From positions 1 through 18,266 of the forward strand of contig DATKDU010000249.1 in assembly GCA_035512595.1 (NCBI GenBank): DNA of 18,266 nt, given 5' to 3'. The DNA comes from DATKDU01 sp035512595. Its GTDB lineage: Bacteria > Planctomycetota > Planctomycetia > Pirellulales > Pirellulaceae. Of this stretch, positions 14,798 to 18,266 are shown piece after piece. Each line of letters starts with the position of its first letter. Position 1 is the stretch's first letter. A program made the position numbers and the translations under genes. Below the pieces are notes generated by a model that saw only the letters and a list, made by a program, of their open reading frames with translations, did no database searches and was not told where the DNA came from.

Positions 14798-14805
14798 ATT
14801 ATAAT
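14798..14805. promoter_or_regulatory. Possible divergent -10 element (ATTATAAT)
   Basis: The palindromic octamer contains TATAAT on both strands, between the divergent kinase and DUF1592 genes. Minus-strand initiation would fall near 14791, about 13 nt before ATG 14778 or 37 nt before TTG 14754. Plus-strand initiation near 14812 would leave about 80 nt to 14894. No convincing -35 exists in either direction, so this is weak. Confidence 0.3.
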
Positions 14806-14893
14806 CCGCAAACTGGCCCGCTGCTCCTGGAATTGCCGCCACGGCCTTTGTGGCTGCCGCTTCACCCTTTCCGCCGCTGGCGCGTGTAAACTA

Positions 14894-17596
14894 ATGCGTG
14901 ACCGGTTACTGGTTTCCCTGCGACGATTCCGCCACGCCATGTCGTTCACCATTTTCCATTCCGCGCCGCCCACCGCCCTCCTCCTGGGGTGCCTTGCGCT
15001 CGGGTCGTGCGTTCCCCCGGCCGTAGCACAAGACGCCCCGCCGCCCTCACGCGTCAAGGACGGGCTGCAGGTCCTCTACGAATTCGGCGACGCCAAACCA
15101 CAAGGGGTGAGCGATCGGGCCGGGCACAAGACCCCCATCGACCTGAAAGCCGCCGATCCGGCGGCAATCAAGCCAGCCGATGGCGGGGTCACCATTGCCG
15201 CCAAGACGCTGATCCGCTCCGAGAAGCCGGCAACGCGGCTCAGCGAGGCGATCAAGAAGTCGGGGCAGATCACGATCGAAGCCTGGGTTCGCCCTGTGGA
15301 CACGGCACACAGCGGCCCCGCGCGGATCGTCACGCTCTCGAAGAATGCCAACGAGCGCAACTTCACCCTCGGCCAGGAGAAGGACAAGTTCGAAGTCCGC
15401 CTGCGAACCACCAAAACCACCACCAACGGCATTCCGTCGCTCCTCTCGCAGCCCAACAGCGTCACCACCGAGTGGGCCCACGTCGCCTTCACCTTCGGCC
15501 GCTCGGGGCAGGCGCGGCTCTACGTCAACGGCCGCTTGAGTGCCGAGAACAAGGTCGGCGGCGACTTGTCCAATTGGGACGGCGGCTATCCCCTCGCGCT
15601 GGCCAACGAGTTGAGCGGCGACCGGCAGTGGCTGGGGTCGCTGAAGCTGGTCGCCGTGTACAGCCGCGAGCTGTCGGCCAGCGAGGTGGAGCGGAATTTC
15701 CGCGCCGGTACCGCTCCCGATCCCAAGCGCGAGGCTCTATTGGCTGAGCAGGCCCGCGCCCGCCGCTTCGAGACTAAGATCGCTCCCCTCCTGGCGAGCC
15801 ATTGCCTGGAATGCCACGACACGGCCACGAAGAAAGGGGGGCTCGACCTCTCTCGCAAGGAGGGGGCATTGGCCGGCGGCGAGCGGGGACCGGTGATCGT
15901 CCCCGGCAAGTCGGCCGAGAGCCGGCTGTGGGAATTGGTCTCCGCCGATGAAATGCCGCAGGAGCGCGAGGCGTTATCCGCCGACGAAAAGAAGCTCCTG
16001 CAGTCGTGGCTCGACGACGGCGCAGCCTGGTCGCTGGCGGCGATCGATCCGGCCGTGTACGCCCTCTCCAGCGCCGTGCAAAAGGTCTACGTCCAGCGGC
16101 TGACGGTGCCGGAGTACATCGAGACGGTCAAGAGCACGCTCGGCGTCGATATCGCCAAGGAGGCCCGCGAGCTGTTGCCGCCGGACCTGCGAGCCGACGG
16201 CTTTCGCAACACGGCCTACAACCTGAACGTCGATCTGGCGCACGTCGAGGCGTACGCGAAGCTGGCCGAGATCATCGTCCAGCGGATCGACGTCAAGGCG
16301 CTCGCCAAAAAACACACAAACAGCCGCGAACTGACCGACGAGAACGTCACCAAGTTGATCCAGCCGGTCGGCAAGCGGCTGCTGCGCGGGCCGGTGGAGC
16401 CCCAGGAGGTCTCGCTCTACTGCGGCATTTCCACCAGCGTGGCGGCGGCCGGCGGCAATTTCGACGAAGCGATCGGCCGCATCCTGGAGACGATGCTCCA
16501 GTCGCCGCGGTTCATTTACCGCATCGAAGGGCAGCGCGGCAGTGGCACTCGGCCGCTGAGCCAGTTCGAGCTGGCCTCGCGGTTGAGCTACATCCTCTGG
16601 GGCGGCCCGCCGGACGACGAGCTGTTGGCGGCGGCCGAGAAAGGGACCCTCGACAAGAGCGCCGTCGCCGCCCAGGCGCAGCGGATGCTCAAAGACCGCC
16701 GCGCGATCAGCCGCTCGCTTCAGTTCATCTCCGAATGGCTGAACTTCGATCGGCTCGACAGCCTCCAGCCGGGCCGGGAAAGATTTCCCCAGTGGGATGC
16801 GGCCCTGGCCGCCGACATGCGACAGGAGACGCTCGCCTTTTTTGAGGAGATCGTCTGGAAGCAGAACCGGCCGCTGGCGGACCTGCTCAATGCCCAGGTC
16901 ACGTTCGTCACGCCGCGGCTGGCAAAGCACTATGGCCTGCCGTTGAAAGATTCAGCGGAGGGGGACAAACCGGTCCGCGTCGATCTGGAGCCGGTCCCGG
17001 CTCGCGGCGGCATTTTGACGCACGGGAGCGTGCTGACCGCCGGCGGCGACGACGCCTCGATGGTCACCCGCGGCCTGTTCGTAATGCACGAGCTATTGCG
17101 GGGCGTGGTCCGCGATCCGCCCCCCTGCGTCGATACGAGCCCGGTGCCGAGCAAGCCGGGGCTCACGCAGCGGATGGTCGCCGAGGGCCGCATCGCCAAC
17201 AAAAGTTGCAGCGGCTGCCACAGCAAGTTCGAGCCCCTGGCCTTCGCCCTGGAGAAATTCGACGGCCTGGGCTCATTTCACGAAACCGACGAATTTGGAA
17301 ACAAGCTCCGCGAGGACGGGAACATTCTTGTCCCCGGCGAGGGAAGGAGCTTACCATACAAGTCTTCCGCCGAGTTGATGGACCTGCTCGCGGCCAGCGA
17401 GCGCGTCCGCGAGACGATCACCTGGAAGCTGACTCAGTTCGCGCTGGGCCGGCCGCTGGCGGCGGAAGATGCCGCCGCCGTCGCCGAAATCCACCAGGCC
17501 GCACAGAAAAGCGGCGGCACCTATGCCAGCGTGATGACCGCCATCGTGACGAGCGACCTGGTGCTGCGAGGACGGACTGAATCCACCGACCCCTAG
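14894..17596 (+). CDS. Secreted LamG - cytochrome c (PSCyt1) - DUF1587/1592/1588/1585 protein
   Basis: About 900 aa, exported, of the planctomycete family that joins a cytochrome-like domain to four DUFs; function unknown, possibly redox or polymer-associated. The signal peptide ends near ALLLGCLALGSC, which may be a lipobox. A LamG/concanavalin-like domain (about 58-285) includes ITIEAWVRPV, WAHVAFTFG and LYVNGRLSAEN. PSCyt1 (about 290-375) carries CLECH (304-308). Then DUF1587 (about 398-465, LTVPEYIETV), DUF1592 (about 556-690, LSQFELASRLSYILW), DUF1588 (about 700-800, RGGILTHGSVLTAGG; second CxxCH, CSGCH, at 772-776) and DUF1585 (about 815-890). Starts at 14894 (used here) and 14939 are both possible; neither has a good Shine-Dalgarno. 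The DUF1552 gene follows after 13 bp. Confidence 0.92.
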   Translation: MRDRLLVSLRRFRHAMSFTIFHSAPPTALLLGCLALGSCVPPAVAQDAPPPSRVKDGLQVLYEFGDAKPQGVSDRAGHKTPIDLKAADPAAIKPADGGVTIAAKTLIRSEKPATRLSEAIKKSGQITIEAWVRPVDTAHSGPARIVTLSKNANERNFTLGQEKDKFEVRLRTTKTTTNGIPSLLSQPNSVTTEWAHVAFTFGRSGQARLYVNGRLSAENKVGGDLSNWDGGYPLALANELSGDRQWLGSLKLVAVYSRELSASEVERNFRAGTAPDPKREALLAEQARARRFETKIAPLLASHCLECHDTATKKGGLDLSRKEGALAGGERGPVIVPGKSAESRLWELVSADEMPQEREALSADEKKLLQSWLDDGAAWSLAAIDPAVYALSSAVQKVYVQRLTVPEYIETVKSTLGVDIAKEARELLPPDLRADGFRNTAYNLNVDLAHVEAYAKLAEIIVQRIDVKALAKKHTNSRELTDENVTKLIQPVGKRLLRGPVEPQEVSLYCGISTSVAAAGGNFDEAIGRILETMLQSPRFIYRIEGQRGSGTRPLSQFELASRLSYILWGGPPDDELLAAAEKGTLDKSAVAAQAQRMLKDRRAISRSLQFISEWLNFDRLDSLQPGRERFPQWDAALAADMRQETLAFFEEIVWKQNRPLADLLNAQVTFVTPRLAKHYGLPLKDSAEGDKPVRVDLEPVPARGGILTHGSVLTAGGDDASMVTRGLFVMHELLRGVVRDPPPCVDTSPVPSKPGLTQRMVAEGRIANKSCSGCHSKFEPLAFALEKFDGLGSFHETDEFGNKLREDGNILVPGEGRSLPYKSSAELMDLLAASERVRETITWKLTQFALGRPLAAEDAAAVAEIHQAAQKSGGTYASVMTAIVTSDLVLRGRTESTDP

Positions 17597-17609
17597 GAGT
17601 ATGCCAAAG

Positions 17610-18266
17610 ATGCGATATCCCCTTATCAGCCGCCGCACCATGCTCAAGGGCACGGGAGCAGTCGCGATCGGACTGCCGCTGCTGGAAGAGATGCTCGTCA
17701 CGAGCGCCGCGGCGGCCGAGGCGGCCGCTCCGCCGGTGCGGGCGTTCAACATCTTCTTCGGCCTGGGGATTCCCGCCCCGCTGCAAAAGGAGGGCTTCGA
17801 TGGCGTCCTGGAACCGCTCAAGCCGCTGGCGGACAAGCTGCTTATTCTCCGCGGCGTGGACCAGGTCCGCTGCGACCGCTCCGGCATGAACGCCCATTAC
17901 GACGGTGCGACCGGCGCGTTCACTGCCGAGCCCCCCGACGGCGAGGCCAAGGCCGGCGGCCCCTCCATCGACCAGGTCCTCCGCAAAACTCATTATCCCG
18001 ATGGACTCCCCGCCGGCATTGTCCCGACGCTCGTCGCCGGCACCTTTTTCCGCCGCAGCCGCGTCGGCCGGTACGTCCACAGCTACAACGACGACGGCAC
18101 GGTGGCCGCCGTTATGCAGGAGACACCCCGCGACTTGTTCACCCGCGTGTTCGGCGCCATCGGCGGTGATGTGGCCGACGAGCGGCAGCAGCGTCTTCGC
18201 CGCAGCGTGCTCGATGCCGTCGCGGATCAATACAAGTTCTACACGGGGGACCGTTCGCCGCTGGGG
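17610..18266 (+). CDS. DUF1552 protein, partial (runs off right edge)
   Basis: The first 219 codons are in the window. The Tat-type signal SRRTMLKGTGAVAIGLPLLEE starts about residue 7 and ends near SAAAAEAAAPP. The mature part (RAFNIFFGLGIPAPL, PLADKLLILRGVDQV, NAHYDGATGAFTAEP, GPSIDQVLR) matches the DUF1552 family, usually encoded just after DUF1592-type cytochrome genes in planctomycetes. The ATG at 17610 is chosen because AGGAG, overlapping the previous stop, is 10 nt upstream; an in-frame ATG at 17601 is only 1 nt from it. The close spacing shows a two-gene operon, and the pair probably acts together outside the cytoplasmic membrane. The reaction is unknown. Confidence 0.93.
   Translation, partial: MRYPLISRRTMLKGTGAVAIGLPLLEEMLVTSAAAAEAAAPPVRAFNIFFGLGIPAPLQKEGFDGVLEPLKPLADKLLILRGVDQVRCDRSGMNAHYDGATGAFTAEPPDGEAKAGGPSIDQVLRKTHYPDGLPAGIVPTLVAGTFFRRSRVGRYVHSYNDDGTVAAVMQETPRDLFTRVFGAIGGDVADERQQRLRRSVLDAVADQYKFYTGDRSPLG

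Noticed and set aside
12016..15057. Longest kinase frame, 1013 codons starting at 15057
   Set aside because: It would overlap over 160 bp of the divergent DUF1592 coding region including its signal peptide, and its first ~86 residues are Arg-rich shadow sequence before the zinc ribbon.
17418..18230. 270-codon - strand frame over the DUF1592/DUF1552 junction
   Set aside because: It crosses the junction of a clear + strand operon and shows no family motif.

Overview
The window looks like chromosomal DNA from a planctomycete, probably Pirellulales-like. Three protein families typical of that phylum are present: a Tat-exported DUF1501 protein, a cytochrome-type protein with the PSCyt1/DUF1587/DUF1592/DUF1588/DUF1585 domain set, and a DUF1552 protein. 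Other signs are high GC content, a zinc-ribbon Ser/Thr kinase with many membrane segments, and many short repeats between genes. This assignment rests on protein recognition by eye; no search was run.

Left edge to 2.3 kb: the end of an insertion sequence (5' end of a leftward ISNCY-like transposase gene, a hairpin over its ribosome binding site, and a doubled 23-bp terminal motif). It abuts the 3' end of a leftward UbiD-family decarboxylase gene, which carries an in-frame, purine-rich repeat insertion of about 36 codons. A tandem 7-bp repeat (11 units) lies just upstream of its start. From 2.3 to 5.6 kb on the + strand: leucyl aminopeptidase PepA, a short PIN-domain protein that looks truncated, and a MOFRL-type glycerate 2-kinase.

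5.6-8.3 kb (+): a small protein of unknown function behind a good sigma-54 (-24/-12) promoter, a palindromic repeat element, then an ExbB/TolQ - ExbD - ExbD proton-channel operon whose intergenic gaps are filled by two repeat families. A terminator hairpin separates this from a leftward DUF1501 gene with a clear sigma-70 promoter.

10.1-18.3 kb: an SLC13/DASS-type permease with two TrkA-C domains (+) converges, 18 bp apart, on a leftward membrane-bound Ser/Thr kinase. Divergent from the kinase is a secreted LamG-cytochrome-DUF1592 protein followed by a DUF1552 gene that runs off the right edge; these two form an operon.

The genes are mostly housekeeping or planctomycete-lineage functions, and I do not see a defence island, CRISPR array or biosynthetic cluster. 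The most distinctive feature is the density of non-coding repeat families. They cluster at stop codons and in intergenic gaps, and one sits inside the reading frame of the decarboxylase.
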